Source of the DNA: Clostridiaceae bacterium
Lineage (GTDB): Bacteria; Bacillota; Clostridia; Acetivibrionales; DTU013
DNA: 5,459 nt
Assembly: GCA_012799845.1 (NCBI GenBank)
Contig: JAAZKL010000240.1
Location: 1-5,459, forward strand
Direction of reading: 5' to 3'
In this document: positions 5,322 through 5,459 of the stretch, piece by piece
Layout of the letters: each line of letters opens with the position of its first letter
Numbering within the stretch: the stretch's first letter is position 1
Translations under genes and position numbers: made by a program
Notes under the pieces: model-generated
What the model was told of the DNA's origin: nothing
Databases searched by the model: none
The model's input: only the letters and a program-made list of their open reading frames with translations

Positions 5322-5459
5322 GGACTACAGGGACAAACATCCCATACTGATCAGCGTACTCAAGGGGACCATGTATTTTATAGCGGACCTGACAAGGGAG
5401 ATGGATATCCCTGTCAATATAGATTTCATGTCCATCGGCGTATACCCGGGGATCACGAA
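5236..5459 (+). CDS. hpt: Hypoxanthine phosphoribosyltransferase, 3'-truncated by window edge
   Basis: The first 74 codons are present. The product begins MNLTGVKRILFSEEMI and continues with VKELGRQISEDYRDKHPILI, SVLKGTMYFIADLTREMDIP and IDFMSIGVYPG, the standard N-terminal half of bacterial HPRT. SVLKG (42-46) is the conserved pyrophosphate-contacting loop; the PRPP-binding DD motif lies beyond the window. The enzyme converts hypoxanthine or guanine plus PRPP to IMP or GMP in purine salvage. The ATG at 5236 follows a GGAGGAGA stretch (5220-5227). The start lies 86 bases inside the preceding gene in a different frame, implying co-transcription and possible translational coupling. In many Bacillota hpt follows tilS; here the kinase-nuclease-like gene occupies that place. 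Confidence 0.9.
   Translation, partial: MNLTGVKRILFSEEMIRNRVKELGRQISEDYRDKHPILISVLKGTMYFIADLTREMDIPVNIDFMSIGVYPGIT

Overview
The window reads as chromosomal DNA of an anaerobic, Clostridia-like member of the Bacillota. This is inferred from strong GGAGG-type ribosome binding sites, AT-rich intergenic promoters around coding DNA of middling GC content, and clostridial-type protein families (a stand-alone CofE-like ligase, a short VWA protein, a cytidylate-kinase-like protein). No genus is claimed. Neither edge gene is complete: the window opens inside a macro-domain gene and closes inside hpt.

Layout. (1) 1-663 (+) is the 3' two thirds of a MacroD/YmdB-type macro-domain protein with an acidic, 8-residue-periodic tail. 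(2) 646-795 is a tandem array of six 25-bp units that contains the macro gene's stop codon and runs almost to the next ribosome binding site. (3) 815-1483 (+) is a 222-residue VWA protein with an intact MIDAS metal site. (4) 1484-1588 is a short convergent spacer with a diverged direct repeat. (5) 1589-2779 (-) is a full-length CofE-like (F420-0:L-glutamate ligase family) protein. (6) 2780-2899 is an AT-rich divergent promoter region with a perfect 16-bp palindrome. (7) 2900-3787 (+) is a LysR-type regulator, the natural candidate controller of the CofE-like gene. (8) 3788-4289 has no convincing protein gene. Most of it looks like an independent structured RNA gene on the minus strand (about 4077 to 3799), with a promoter, a terminal closing helix joining its two ends, several hairpins and a U7 tail. 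(9) 4290-5321 (+) is a two-domain protein that starts with TTG: a cytidylate-kinase-like domain followed by a possible PD-(D/E)XK nuclease-fold domain. (10) 5236-5459 (+) is the start of hpt (hypoxanthine phosphoribosyltransferase), overlapping the preceding gene by 86 bases.

How they may work together. Macro and VWA genes are co-directional and probably co-transcribed, which suggests an ADP-ribose-linked module of unknown purpose. The CofE-like gene and the LysR gene form a classical divergent regulator/target pair. The kinase-nuclease fusion is translationally tied to hpt, placing it next to purine salvage. The most notable unexplained element is the roughly 280-nt structured RNA, which I could not assign to a known class by eye.
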